Shown here in pieces: positions 53,371 to 63,082 of a stretch of DNA of 64,000 nt; position 1 is the first letter of the stretch, and every line of letters starts with the position of its first letter. Source of the DNA: Balneolaceae bacterium UBA7797 (GTDB taxonomy: Bacteria; Bacteroidota; Rhodothermia; Balneolales; Balneolaceae); assembly GCA_002480645.1 (NCBI GenBank), contig DLCN01000004.1:3559-67558 (forward strand), read 5' to 3'. The notes beneath the pieces are model-generated. The model searched no databases and was not told the DNA's origin. It was given only the letters and a program-made list of their open reading frames with translations. Made by a program: the position numbers and the translations under genes.

Positions 53371-54561
53371 TTATTCAATTCCGTAAATTACTAACCTTGG
53401 TGCCTTATCCGGATCGGTAGTAGACGTAGAATAAATACTGGTAAATCCTAAAACTCCGGATGGTGTATTGCCATAAACAAAGATATTATTCAATGGTTCA
53501 TCGGCATATAAGCTGGCATTTACAATACCTGTGACATTGAATCTGAATTTGCCACTTAAGAAATAACCAACGATCTGATTATCAGAGAATCCAAATTCAT
53601 AAGCTTTATCCTCGATCTCACCCTGAGTTAAGCCTAGTGAACTTACCCGGGAGCGTACTTCATTATCTCCAAGGCTGTTTTGCATAGCCAGAGTATCTTC
53701 AGAAAAAACCAATTCCGCACGGACGATGTTTTTGAGGTTCGAAGATCGAACCGCATCCGTGATATCCAGCTGAAGCACATTTTCGTACGTGCTTTGCAAC
53801 GTGATCTCAGATCCATTTACCGGGATGTTCGTGCGGCTCACATCATGCCCCCAATCCAGCATGGTATATACTGTAGTATCTTCCCCGGCAATTTCAATAC
53901 TGCTTGATCCCATTGTTGTATACAAAATTTTTGTATTTGAAGGATCAGGTACAATCGCCAGACCAAAATCATTGGCACGATAATCAGCATCTCTGGCTGA
54001 ATCGTCTTCCATTTCAAAATACTGCTGATATGTAGTTCGCCACGAACCACCCAAATCTGCTCGCACAAAACCATTGGTATCCACATCTGCATCCGAGAAG
54101 CTCCCGATCAGTTCAGCATCGGTGGAGATATCGTCACTTAATTTATAGGTTGTTCCTCTCCAGCTACTGGTTACCCGATAGATATTATAGGTACCTTCAC
54201 TGAGGGTATCACCATATACATAAGCGGTATTCACTTTCAATTTCAGACGAAGTACATCATCTGCAAAAAGTGTGTCTGTTGAAAGGCGGTCAACATCCGG
54301 TTTAAAAAAGGTGATCGTTTCAATATCACCAAACATTGGGTCGCTAAACTTACCTACCGGTGAACTGGACAATTTACCCATATAAGGATCGACCGAGGTT
54401 AACGGCATGCCTGACAGCAGAATGGTATCCACCTTTACTTCAGACTCGTCCACGAAAGTAGCGCCTACCGAACCGGGGTCTTCACAAGAGACCACAAAAC
54501 CCAACAGGATTGCAGAAAAAGCAAGCTGCCAGAAACGGGCAGCTTTAGTTGTGCTATACAT
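53371..54561 (-). CDS. DUF4270-family lipoprotein
   Basis: A 396-residue surface or periplasmic lipoprotein of the DUF4270 family, with lipobox LGFVVSC (Cys26) followed by EDPGSVGATFVDESEV, the typical start of the family after its Cys. Beta-sandwich-rich. Homologues are regularly found next to the short glycogen synthase in Bacteroidota, as here (26 bp apart). Confidence 0.88.
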   Translation of the reverse strand: MYSTTKAARFWQLAFSAILLGFVVSCEDPGSVGATFVDESEVKVDTILLSGMPLTSVDPYMGKLSSSPVGKFSDPMFGDIETITFFKPDVDRLSTDTLFADDVLRLKLKVNTAYVYGDTLSEGTYNIYRVTSSWRGTTYKLSDDISTDAELIGSFSDADVDTNGFVRADLGGSWRTTYQQYFEMEDDSARDADYRANDFGLAIVPDPSNTKILYTTMGSSSIEIAGEDTTVYTMLDWGHDVSRTNIPVNGSEITLQSTYENVLQLDITDAVRSSNLKNIVRAELVFSEDTLAMQNSLGDNEVRSRVSSLGLTQGEIEDKAYEFGFSDNQIVGYFLSGKFRFNVTGIVNASLYADEPLNNIFVYGNTPSGVLGFTSIYSTSTTDPDKAPRLVIYGIE

Positions 54562-54587
54562 TAAATAATATCTTGAAGTTCTAACTC

Positions 54588-55385
54588 TTATTCGGTGATT
54601 ACCTTGTAATAGTCAGCAAATTTATTGGAAACATCTTCGGGCGATCCCTGAATCTGTTTTGGTGTGATGCCTAATTCCTTAAACACCTCATCAAATTCAT
54701 CTTTCAGGTAATTTCCGGTTACCACATGGTCACTGTGCATCAACCCGAGTTTCAATAAATCAACTTTACCATGATCGGTTAACTTATTGATGTCAACGTC
54801 GTCAGGTAATCCTAGTAATTCGAGGATCTTTGCGGTATCCGCAGTTCCCTCATTTTCAGGATGGTGCAGATTATACACGATCTGTGTGTTTTTGAAAATC
54901 GGCACGTCCTTGTATTTGGTTTTAACCAGGAGAGGAATCAATCCTGCCGGCCAGTCGTGGCAGTGAATGATATCGGGCTCCCAGCCGAGCTTCATAACTG
55001 TTTCGAGTACCCCTTTATTGTAGAACGCAAGTCGTTCCGCATTGTCCGGATAGAAATCATCCGTCTTGGGGTCTTTAAACATACCTTTTCGTTTAAAATA
55101 GGTATCGTTATCGAGGAAATAGACCTGTAGCTTAGCATTAGGAATACTAGCTACTTTAATTTTCATGCTCTCTTTAGTGTCACCAACTTCCACCTCAATA
55201 CCAGACAAGCGGATTACCTCGTGCAATCGGTTTCTGCGGTCATTTATGGTTCCGTATTTTGGTAGTAAAATTCGAATTTCAAAACCTTTATCCTGTAAAG
55301 ATGCAGGCAAAAACCGCAAAAGGTCGGCTGTGTAGGTCATTCTTGCAAAGGGCGAGATTTCAGCCGCTGCGTATAATATTTTCAT
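54588..55385 (-). CDS. Short glycogen/starch synthase-like protein (GT5 N-terminal domain only)
   Basis: A 265-residue protein covering only the N-terminal Rossmann domain of glycogen synthase (MKILYAAAEISPFARMTYTADLLRFLP, then IIHCHDWPAGLIPLL). The C-terminal domain that normally completes the ADP-glucose site is absent, as is the KxGG motif (the position reads ARMTYTAD). Downstream DNA is a separate intact DUF4270 gene, so this is not a frameshifted remnant. Such short forms are widespread in Bacteroidota; their activity is unclear. Confidence 0.8.
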   Translation of the reverse strand: MKILYAAAEISPFARMTYTADLLRFLPASLQDKGFEIRILLPKYGTINDRRNRLHEVIRLSGIEVEVGDTKESMKIKVASIPNAKLQVYFLDNDTYFKRKGMFKDPKTDDFYPDNAERLAFYNKGVLETVMKLGWEPDIIHCHDWPAGLIPLLVKTKYKDVPIFKNTQIVYNLHHPENEGTADTAKILELLGLPDDVDINKLTDHGKVDLLKLGLMHSDHVVTGNYLKDEFDEVFKELGITPKQIQGSPEDVSNKFADYYKVITE

Positions 55386-55403
55386 AGAATAGATTTGATG
55401 TAA

Positions 55404-56222
55404 TTACTCTTCGTTTGAGATTGAGTTCTCTTTAATAACCCGGTCAACTTCATGTTCTCCATCTAAGGAGTAGAAATCCAGCAAAGTATCACCACGCAGG
55501 CCAAGACGAAGTGTTTCCAGAGGTATAGCTTCATCGGGCTGAATGTTGCCAAGATTTACATTGCTTCCATATTTACGGATGAACCAAACCTGTTGTGCTT
55601 TTTTGGGAGCCTCAAAGATCAGCTTATCCTGAGATATTTGATCGGTAATTTCTTCGATCAATCCTGACCTTACTTCTCCGTTTGGCCGGAATACACCAAC
55701 TGTACCGCTTTCTCTTGCCTCGCAAATAACTTTACTGGAACCGGCTTCTAATTCTTCCTGTATAACTTTCACCCACTTATAAGGAGGAATAATTTCGTTT
55801 GGATTCTTACTTCCTACCTCAGAATACACGGTAAAGTCGGCGCTAAGATCTTTAATGATCTTTTGCTTTTTCTCATCAGAGATCCAAATGGTTCCGTTGG
55901 AGACTTCAACGTGCTCAATATTGTACCGATTCAATAATTTAATGTAAGAATCGAGTTGATTTCTGAGAAGATATGCTTCAAAAAGCGTGCCTCCGAAATA
56001 AACAGGAATTCCTGCATTTTTATATACATCGAGTTTAGCTTCAAGATTTGGAGTAACATATGAAGTTCCCCATCCAAGCTTTACAACATCAACGTAATCA
56101 GCGCTTACTTCACAAAAATCTTCGGTTTGTCTAACACTGTAGCCTTTATCAAGAACGAGTGTGATACCTTTGTCTCTTGGCTTCTGTGACCGTTCCGGCA
56201 GGTTATTTAAAGAAAATGGCAT
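55404..56222 (-). CDS. comA: ComA-like phosphosulfolactate synthase
   Basis: A 272-residue (beta/alpha)8 protein of the ComA family, which adds sulfite to phosphoenolpyruvate to make phosphosulfolactate, the first step of coenzyme M or sulfolactate synthesis. Family-type strings: KGITLVLDKGYSVRQTEDFCEV, DVVKLGWGTSYV, PVYFGGTLFEAYLLRNQLD, HVEVSNGTIWIS and LRLGLRGDTL. ATG at 56222 is used; upstream extension overlaps malQ and is unneeded. Embedded between malQ and glgA. Confidence 0.85.
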   Translation of the reverse strand: MPFSLNNLPERSQKPRDKGITLVLDKGYSVRQTEDFCEVSADYVDVVKLGWGTSYVTPNLEAKLDVYKNAGIPVYFGGTLFEAYLLRNQLDSYIKLLNRYNIEHVEVSNGTIWISDEKKQKIIKDLSADFTVYSEVGSKNPNEIIPPYKWVKVIQEELEAGSSKVICEARESGTVGVFRPNGEVRSGLIEEITDQISQDKLIFEAPKKAQQVWFIRKYGSNVNLGNIQPDEAIPLETLRLGLRGDTLLDFYSLDGEHEVDRVIKENSISNEE

Positions 56223-56274
56223 AGTTGTTTCTTTCTGAATCGAAGCACCCAATATACTAAAAAGAGTGCGGTAA

Positions 56275-57786
56275 TTAAAGGTTTGGTTTATCTCCGGGCT
56301 TTCTGTTCCCCATATCAATGAGTTCCCGTATTGCGTTTCGATCCACGGAATTCAGCATATCATGGGTATATCTCCATAACCAGTTACCGGATGAGGTCCC
56401 CGGAAAGTTCATTCGGTGTTCTCCTCCCAGATTCATAAAGTCCTGCAGCGGGAAGATGGCCTGGTCGGCTACAGATAGCATTCCCAGCCGGATAAAGTCC
56501 CAGTTGATAGAGTTTCCATCCGTTTTACAATAAACCCGTGCAAAGTGTTTTTCCTTTTCCGGAGCACTGTTATACCATCCGATAGAAGTATCATTATCGT
56601 GGGTTCCGGTGTAGGTAACACTGTTTTGCGGATAATTGTGTGGTAAAAAGCTATTGGTTGAGTCGGCATCCCAGGCAAATTGAATGATCTTCATTCCGGG
56701 AAAAGCGTATTTATCTCTTAATTTCTCAACTCCCTCCGTTACAAATCCCAGGTCTTCGGCGATAATTGGGAGTTCCCCACATTTATCAAGGATGGTATCA
56801 AAGAGTTTTTCTCCCGGTCCGTCTACCCAGCGCCCGTTTATAGCCGTAGTCTCTTTAGCGTCCACTTCCCAGTAGGCATCAAACCCGCGGAAATGGTCAA
56901 CCCGGATGGCGTCGCAGGTGAGAAACATATGCTTGAAACGATCTACCCACCATGAAAAACCATCTTTTTCAAGCTCCTTCCAGTTATATTGAGGGTTTCC
57001 CCAAAGTTGCCCGGTCTCACTAAAATAATCGGGGGGCACGCCGGCTACAAGTTTGCGGTTTCCAAGCTCGTCCACTTCAAAGTATTTGGGATTGGCCCAA
57101 ACATCCGAACTGTTGTGATCCACAAAAATCGGAATATCCCCGATCACCCGAATCCCTTTCTCGTTCGCATAATCTTTGAGTGCCATCCACTGGTTCAGGA
57201 ATTCAAATTGTTTCCAATACTGCAGCTTTATCTGATCGCTGAACTTCTTCTTGAATTTCGTTATGGCTTTGGGTTGACGGGTGGCTATGTCCTTATCCCA
57301 GGTGTTCCAGGGTTGTTTTTCGAAATGCAGCGAGCAGGCCATAAAAAGCACATAGTCATCGAGCCAATGTTTATGTTCTTTTTTGAATTTTTTGAATTTC
57401 TTTTCGTCCTCACCACTTAAGGTGTCATAAAAACGAGCCGAAGCCAGTTCGTACAATTTATCTTTCTTTTCGAAAGCTTCTTCGTACAGCACTTCGGTGC
57501 CATTGGGTAATTCTGCGGCTTTTGCTTCATCAGGAGTGATCAGATTTTTTTCCAGTAGAATATCCGGACTGATGAGGTACGCATTCCCGGCAAAGGCAGA
57601 ATAACTCGCATACGGGGAGTTTCCATAGCCGGTGGGGGTGAGGGGTAATACCTGCCAGATAGTTTGATCTGTATCTGCCAGAAAATTTATAAAAGTACGT
57701 GCTTCGTATCCAAAATCGCCGATCCCGTATTTTCCGGGAAATGATGTGGGGTGCACCAGTGTGCCGCCCGAGCGAGGAAATCTCAT
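56275..57786 (-). CDS. malQ: 4-alpha-glucanotransferase (amylomaltase)
   Basis: A 503-residue GH77 enzyme that transfers maltodextrin units between alpha-1,4-glucans. TSFPGKYGIGDFGYEA, the AIRVDHFRGFDAYWEVD catalytic-Asp region and VTYTGTHDNDTSIGW are the family signature. 3 bp after the glgB stop. Confidence 0.95.
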   Translation of the reverse strand: MRFPRSGGTLVHPTSFPGKYGIGDFGYEARTFINFLADTDQTIWQVLPLTPTGYGNSPYASYSAFAGNAYLISPDILLEKNLITPDEAKAAELPNGTEVLYEEAFEKKDKLYELASARFYDTLSGEDEKKFKKFKKEHKHWLDDYVLFMACSLHFEKQPWNTWDKDIATRQPKAITKFKKKFSDQIKLQYWKQFEFLNQWMALKDYANEKGIRVIGDIPIFVDHNSSDVWANPKYFEVDELGNRKLVAGVPPDYFSETGQLWGNPQYNWKELEKDGFSWWVDRFKHMFLTCDAIRVDHFRGFDAYWEVDAKETTAINGRWVDGPGEKLFDTILDKCGELPIIAEDLGFVTEGVEKLRDKYAFPGMKIIQFAWDADSTNSFLPHNYPQNSVTYTGTHDNDTSIGWYNSAPEKEKHFARVYCKTDGNSINWDFIRLGMLSVADQAIFPLQDFMNLGGEHRMNFPGTSSGNWLWRYTHDMLNSVDRNAIRELIDMGNRKPGDKPNL

Positions 57787-57789
57787 AAA

Positions 57790-59994
57790 TTATTTCTTAG
57801 GTTTTAGTATGACTCCGGCTAAGGGCGGAATAGTAATTTTGAGGTTAGCAGGCTGATTTTGCCACTCTCCCCAGTTGGCATAGAGAGTTGCATCACCCAC
57901 ATTACTACCTCCGTAAAACTCTGAGTCGCTATTCATTAATATTTCGTATTCACCGGCTACCGGTGCTCCGATGGTGTATTCATGATGTACAGTTGGCGTG
58001 AAATTTAAGACAACTATCAGAAAATCTTCAGGATCTTTTGCTCTTCGTACAAAAGAAATGATACTATTGTCTGCATCATTAAAATCCAGCCATTCAAATC
58101 CTCTCCAGTCAAAGTCTACCTCATAGAGTGCCGGTTCTGCTTTAAGTAAAGCATTCAGATCTTTTACCAGACTTTGAACTCCCCGGTGATTTTCCCATTC
58201 CAGCAGGTGCCAGTCTAACGATCTAGCCTCACTCCATTCCTGCCACTGAGCGATCTCACCTCCCATGAACAACAGTTTTTTACCCGGATGGGCATACATG
58301 TACGTGTAGAGTAATCGCAGATTCGCAAATTTTTGCCAGTCATCGCCCGGCATTTTTGCTACCATCGATTGTTTCATGTGTACCACTTCATCATGAGAAA
58401 AAGGAAGGGTGAAATTCTCGGTAAATGCATAGATAAGAGAGAAGGTCAATTCCCCCTGATGGTACTTTCTGTATAGGGGATCTTTTTCGATGTAAGCGAG
58501 GGTGTCGTTCATCCAACCCATGTTCCATTTATAATCGAAACCAAGACCACCGGTTTCGGTTGGGCGCGAAACTCCTCCCCAGGAAGTAGACTCTTCTGCA
58601 AAGGTGATGGTGCCCGGGAAATGATGATGAAGTGAGTCGTTGAAATTACGCAGGAACTCAATCGCTTCGATATTTTCGCGGCCTCCGTACTTGTTTGGCA
58701 CCCATTCCCCTTCCTCTCTGGAATAATCAAGATAAAGCATCGATGCCACGGCATCTACTCTTAAGCCGTCAATATGATATTTATCCACCCAAAAAAGAGC
58801 ATTTGAAATAAGGAAATTCAGCACCTCATTACGGCCGAAATTAAATATGCAGGTTCCCCAGTCCTTATGTTCGCCCTGCCGCGAATCTTCATGTTCAAAT
58901 AATCCCGTGCCATCGAATCGTCTTAAACCGTGTTCATCCTTGGCAAAGTGAGCGGGAACCCAATCCACAATAACGCCTATTCCAGATTTGTGGCATTCAT
59001 TAACGAAATGCATAAGATCGTGAGGACTGCCAAAACGGCTTGTTGGTGCATAATAACCAGTCACCTGATATCCCCATGACGGATCGTACGGATGTTCTGC
59101 AATTGGGAGCAGTTCAATATGGGTATACCCCATCTCTTTTACATAAGGAATAAGATCGTCGGCCAGCTCGCGGTAACTTAAATAGCCCGGATCTTCCCCA
59201 ACCTTTCTTTTCCATGAGCCGGCATGAACCTCATAAATCGACATCGGTGTTTCACGGGATTGCAACTCCTCACGGCTTTCCACCCACTCGGTATCTTCCC
59301 ACTCAAAACCGGAAATATCGTAAACCTTAGAAGCCGTTCCGGGGCGCAATTCTGCTGAAAATGCGTACGGATCAGCTTTTTTCAGAGGTGGATCCTGAAC
59401 CGGAGTTTTGATCTCAAATTTGTAGTAATCACCAATTCCAACCAGTGGAATAAAGATCTCAAACAGGCCCTGATCATGGTGTTTTCTCATACGATGAATG
59501 CGCCCGTCCCATTGGTTGAATGATCCAATCACACTTACCCGGGAGGCGGTAGGTGCTGAAACCACAAAATGTGTTCCTTTCACTCCACCAACTTCTTTAG
59601 GATGTGCTCCCATAAACGTATAGGCCTGCTTATGATTTCCCTCTCCCCAAAGTTGCAGATCAAACTCTGAGATCAGCGGCCCAAAGGAGTACGGATCCGA
59701 AATGATAAACTCATCCCCTTCATGCGGAGTGACTGTAAGTGTATAGGCATCCTTATTTTTTCTTCTCGCAAACACATGCTCAAACAATCCTTCTGAAGTA
59801 ACTTTGTCTACTTCGATAGGCTTTCCCTTTCCTATATGCAGGGATATTTGTTTAGCATCCGGTCGGAATGCTCTGAATACCAGCTTTTCTTTACCACCAA
59901 CAGTCTCCAAATGTAATCCCAGCACAGAAAAAGGATCTCCATGTGAACCATCTGTTATTGCTCCAATTACTTCGGCAGATAATGTAGATTTCAT
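57790..59994 (-). CDS. glgB: 1,4-alpha-glucan branching enzyme
   Basis: A 734-residue GH13 branching enzyme with two N-terminal CBM48-like domains. Motifs VIVDWVPAHFAKD, GLRVDAVASMLYLDYSR (nucleophile Asp), ITFAEESTSW (acid/base Glu) and FPFSHDEVVH-like TLPFSHDEVVH. First gene of the operon. A TATATTTCCG element at 60021-60030 on the minus strand may be its promoter. Confidence 0.96.
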   Translation of the reverse strand: MKSTLSAEVIGAITDGSHGDPFSVLGLHLETVGGKEKLVFRAFRPDAKQISLHIGKGKPIEVDKVTSEGLFEHVFARRKNKDAYTLTVTPHEGDEFIISDPYSFGPLISEFDLQLWGEGNHKQAYTFMGAHPKEVGGVKGTHFVVSAPTASRVSVIGSFNQWDGRIHRMRKHHDQGLFEIFIPLVGIGDYYKFEIKTPVQDPPLKKADPYAFSAELRPGTASKVYDISGFEWEDTEWVESREELQSRETPMSIYEVHAGSWKRKVGEDPGYLSYRELADDLIPYVKEMGYTHIELLPIAEHPYDPSWGYQVTGYYAPTSRFGSPHDLMHFVNECHKSGIGVIVDWVPAHFAKDEHGLRRFDGTGLFEHEDSRQGEHKDWGTCIFNFGRNEVLNFLISNALFWVDKYHIDGLRVDAVASMLYLDYSREEGEWVPNKYGGRENIEAIEFLRNFNDSLHHHFPGTITFAEESTSWGGVSRPTETGGLGFDYKWNMGWMNDTLAYIEKDPLYRKYHQGELTFSLIYAFTENFTLPFSHDEVVHMKQSMVAKMPGDDWQKFANLRLLYTYMYAHPGKKLLFMGGEIAQWQEWSEARSLDWHLLEWENHRGVQSLVKDLNALLKAEPALYEVDFDWRGFEWLDFNDADNSIISFVRRAKDPEDFLIVVLNFTPTVHHEYTIGAPVAGEYEILMNSDSEFYGGSNVGDATLYANWGEWQNQPANLKITIPPLAGVILKPKK

Positions 59995-60102
59995 TACTTT
60001 TGAGATTCATTAAGAGGGGGCGGAAATATAGTAATTATGTTTAAAATCTCTTTATGCTAAATAAGGGATGCTTGCATCGGCTGTAATCTCTATTTTTGAT
60101 GC

Positions 60103-61329
60103 ATGAATAACACCGGTTTTATAGCAAAACGTTATCTGTTTTCGCGCAAGCATATTTCACTCATTTCTACCCTGACCTATATCAGCATAAGTGGGGTTAC
60201 CATAGGTACAGCCTTGCTTATTGTAGTACTATCGGTGTTCAATGGTTTTTTTGATGTGATCAAAGGCTTGCTGCTTTCGTACGATCCGGACATTAGGATA
60301 GAATCTGCAACGACATCAGATTTTATCCCGGAAAAAGATCTCTTTTCGCAGATCAATGAGTGGCCCGAAGTTACACTTTACTCTCCGTATGTCGAAGGTA
60401 AAGCACTCATCACTTACGAAGATCGAGGCAATAAGGTGATCGATGTAAAGGGTATAGAGCCTGATAATTATTACAATACTGTGACCATGGATGAAAGCGT
60501 GACCTCGGGTGTGTTCAGCCTGGAAGTGCGGGATCGAAAGCCGGGTATTATGATCCATGAGGACCTTAGGTCTGAGTTGATGTTATCGCCCGGTGATGAA
60601 ATTGCCTTACTCAGTGCTTCCGGAATGAAGCGTGCTCTTACTCAGATCACAGTTCCACGAACGTATCAGTTTGATGTTCGCGGATCCTACTTTATTCAAC
60701 AGATCACCGATGGTCCCAAAGTATTCGTGGATATTGAGGCGGCCAGAAGATTATTCGGCACCCGAAAAGGAGTTTCCGGAATAGACCTTAAACTTACAGA
60801 TCCCGAACAAGCCGATGTGGTAAAAGAGCGCCTCCAATCCTTATTGGGGGATAACTATACGGTTTCTACCTGGTACGATCTGCAAAAACCCTTGTATGAT
60901 GTTATGTATCTGGAAAAATGGGGAGCTTACATCATATTAATGATCATCGTGGTAGTTGCCGTACTGAATATTGTTGGTTCATTAACCATGATCGTGATCC
61001 AGAAGCGACGCGATATCGGCATTCTTATCTCCATGGGGTACAGTAAAAAAGCGATCAAAGAGATCTTCAGAAAACAAGGATTATTTATCGGAATCATCGG
61101 TTCGGCCATCGGGGGAGCGCTTGGTTTACTACTTACCTGGCTGCAACATACATTTGGTTTGGTAAAGCTTTCGTCCGCCTTTATCATCGATGCCTATCCG
61201 GCCGATCTTCGGTTATTGGATGTGGTTATTATTCTGGGGGGAAGTCTGCTTCTTTGTGTAGCAGCCAGTTGGTTACCGGCCCAGAGAGCGTCTGAAATTC
61301 AACCGGCAGAAGCTGTACGGTACGAATAG
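60103..61329 (+). CDS. LolC/LolE-family ABC transporter permease
   Basis: A 408-residue permease of the lipoprotein-releasing / MacB-FtsX superfamily. N-terminal FIAKRYLFSRKH and first TM (about 22-46), a large periplasmic domain (about 50-265), then three TM segments (about 274-300, 325-345, 370-395) with RRDIGILISMGYSKKAIK and the closing WLPAQRASEIQPAEAVRYE. It probably works with an ATPase (not in window) to release lipoproteins. Divergent from glgB. Confidence 0.9.
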   Translation: MNNTGFIAKRYLFSRKHISLISTLTYISISGVTIGTALLIVVLSVFNGFFDVIKGLLLSYDPDIRIESATTSDFIPEKDLFSQINEWPEVTLYSPYVEGKALITYEDRGNKVIDVKGIEPDNYYNTVTMDESVTSGVFSLEVRDRKPGIMIHEDLRSELMLSPGDEIALLSASGMKRALTQITVPRTYQFDVRGSYFIQQITDGPKVFVDIEAARRLFGTRKGVSGIDLKLTDPEQADVVKERLQSLLGDNYTVSTWYDLQKPLYDVMYLEKWGAYIILMIIVVVAVLNIVGSLTMIVIQKRRDIGILISMGYSKKAIKEIFRKQGLFIGIIGSAIGGALGLLLTWLQHTFGLVKLSSAFIIDAYPADLRLLDVVIILGGSLLLCVAASWLPAQRASEIQPAEAVRYE

Positions 61330-61338
61330 AGGCCGTTC

Positions 61339-63021
61339 TTATTCATTATAGACATCCGGAAGATCATTTTCGTATAGAACCACATCTCCGGGTTTAGCGA
61401 AATTCTTAACGATCTCGTTAGCCTCAAATAAACTATTGACCACTTTTACATTCTGAGGAGCGTCAATCACTTCCAGAATACCTTCTTCGATAGGTCGGGC
61501 CCGTTCTTTTCCTACCAGGATCACCAGATCAAGCTTAGCCTCGGCAATTGCTTTCCCAAACTTCTTATTTTCTTCGAATTCGATCTCACCTAATTCCACC
61601 ATGCCGGGAGTAATGATGATCCGGTTTCCTGAATTGAACTGACTCAGAATTTCCACCGCATTCTTAGCACCCACCGGATTGGAATTAAAAGCGTCATCGA
61701 TCACAAATAATTCGCCTTGCTGTTTCAGCTCCAAGCGATGCTCAACCGGTTCAATGGTTTTGGCGGCAATAGCCATGGTTTTAGGACGAATACCCAGATG
61801 ATGTGCTGCTCCAACTGCAAACAGCATATTCTGTACATTATGTGCTCCGAGTAAGCGGGTCTGAAATTGTTGCTTCTCTCCTCCCACACTTACATTGAAA
61901 TGGGAACCTTCCGTATCGTATAAGATTCCTCCGGCCTGAATATCTCCCTGTTCCAGCCCAACCATGATGCGTGTGATCTCATCCCGACCTTCCCCCATTT
62001 TTGAAACGAGTGGATCATCCGCGTTTAAAATGGCAATTCCGCCATCAGTAAGATTATCCACCAGCGTTCCTTTTTCGCGGGCGATCACTTCTTTACTGCC
62101 AAATGTTTCGAGATGGGCAACACCAACATTGGTCACGATGGCTATGTCCGGCCGGGCAATGTCACATAATTCCTGAATATTCCCTTCGTAACGTGCTCCC
62201 ATCTCAAGGATCAATATCTGATGGCTCGACTGCAGATCATTATTGATCACTTTACAGATACCCATTGGGGTGTTAAAGCTGCCGGGGGTGGCGCACACGC
62301 TGAACCGTTCTTTTAGAAGATCGCGAACCATGAATTTAGTGCTCGTCTTGCCATAACTGCCGGTAATAGCAATGACTTTGAGGTGGGGCATGGAAGCCAG
62401 TTTTTTTCGGGCCTGACTTTTAAAGCCTTCCTGAATTCCCTTCTCGATCGGTTTGGTGAAGTAGCTGGCGATCACCACCAAAAACGGGATAAAGATGGCT
62501 CCGAGTATCCATCCAAAAGCGAGCAGGATCACATCAAAAGAAAGCAGCCCGGATTCATAGGCCGGAGACCCCACCCAAAGAAAGGGAATCATTCCGGTAT
62601 ACGACCAAAACGTAAAAAATAAGGGAAAGAAGATCACTAAAAGAGTGAAGGGGGCTAATAATCGTTTTACCCGGTTGGTGACCACCAGGGGTTTCTTCAC
62701 CTTTTCCTGCCGGAATTTTTTGGTGCTGCCAAACCAGAAAAAAGCCCAAATGAACAATACGACGGTAACTGCGGTATTGGTCACCTCAATATCCAGCCAC
62801 TGAAAGCCAACGACGATCACAAACAGCATAATATTGAAGAAGGCGAGGTCGCCGGGGATCACTTTTTGTTCCCAATGCTCGCGCAGCCACTGCCAGTACT
62901 CGTTGTGTTTGTACCCCATTTGCTGGAAAACATGTACAAAGAATTTACTTCTGTACCAGAAGTAACGGGCCATGATCAGGCAAAAGATGAAAGACAGTAC
63001 ATCAAGAAATAGGTAATACAA
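61339..63021 (-). CDS. Membrane-anchored MurF-like Mur ligase
   Basis: A 560-residue protein: an N-terminal membrane domain with five hydrophobic segments (about 3-20, 58-75, 82-98, 120-140 and 163-187), then a MurF-type Mur ligase (residues 210-560) with P-loop ITGSYGKTSTK (219-229), AIVTNVGVAHLETFGS and IDDAFNSNPVGAKNAVE. MurF attaches D-Ala-D-Ala to the muropeptide. The fusion is unusual against soluble MurF; the true substrate may differ, as in other membrane Mur ligase-like proteins. Confidence 0.85.
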   Translation of the reverse strand: MYYLFLDVLSFIFCLIMARYFWYRSKFFVHVFQQMGYKHNEYWQWLREHWEQKVIPGDLAFFNIMLFVIVVGFQWLDIEVTNTAVTVVLFIWAFFWFGSTKKFRQEKVKKPLVVTNRVKRLLAPFTLLVIFFPLFFTFWSYTGMIPFLWVGSPAYESGLLSFDVILLAFGWILGAIFIPFLVVIASYFTKPIEKGIQEGFKSQARKKLASMPHLKVIAITGSYGKTSTKFMVRDLLKERFSVCATPGSFNTPMGICKVINNDLQSSHQILILEMGARYEGNIQELCDIARPDIAIVTNVGVAHLETFGSKEVIAREKGTLVDNLTDGGIAILNADDPLVSKMGEGRDEITRIMVGLEQGDIQAGGILYDTEGSHFNVSVGGEKQQFQTRLLGAHNVQNMLFAVGAAHHLGIRPKTMAIAAKTIEPVEHRLELKQQGELFVIDDAFNSNPVGAKNAVEILSQFNSGNRIIITPGMVELGEIEFEENKKFGKAIAEAKLDLVILVGKERARPIEEGILEVIDAPQNVKVVNSLFEANEIVKNFAKPGDVVLYENDLPDVYNE

Positions 63022-63082
63022 CGAATACGCTGGTTTAGGATGATGATTTATTCAAAAAACAGTTATGGCTGTTTGTGTCCGG

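Noticed and set aside
54561..54600. Frameshift remnant of the C-terminal half of glycogen synthase.
   Set aside because: The neighbouring DUF4270 gene is complete and starts with a proper lipoprotein leader; no GT5 C-terminal motif was found in any frame.
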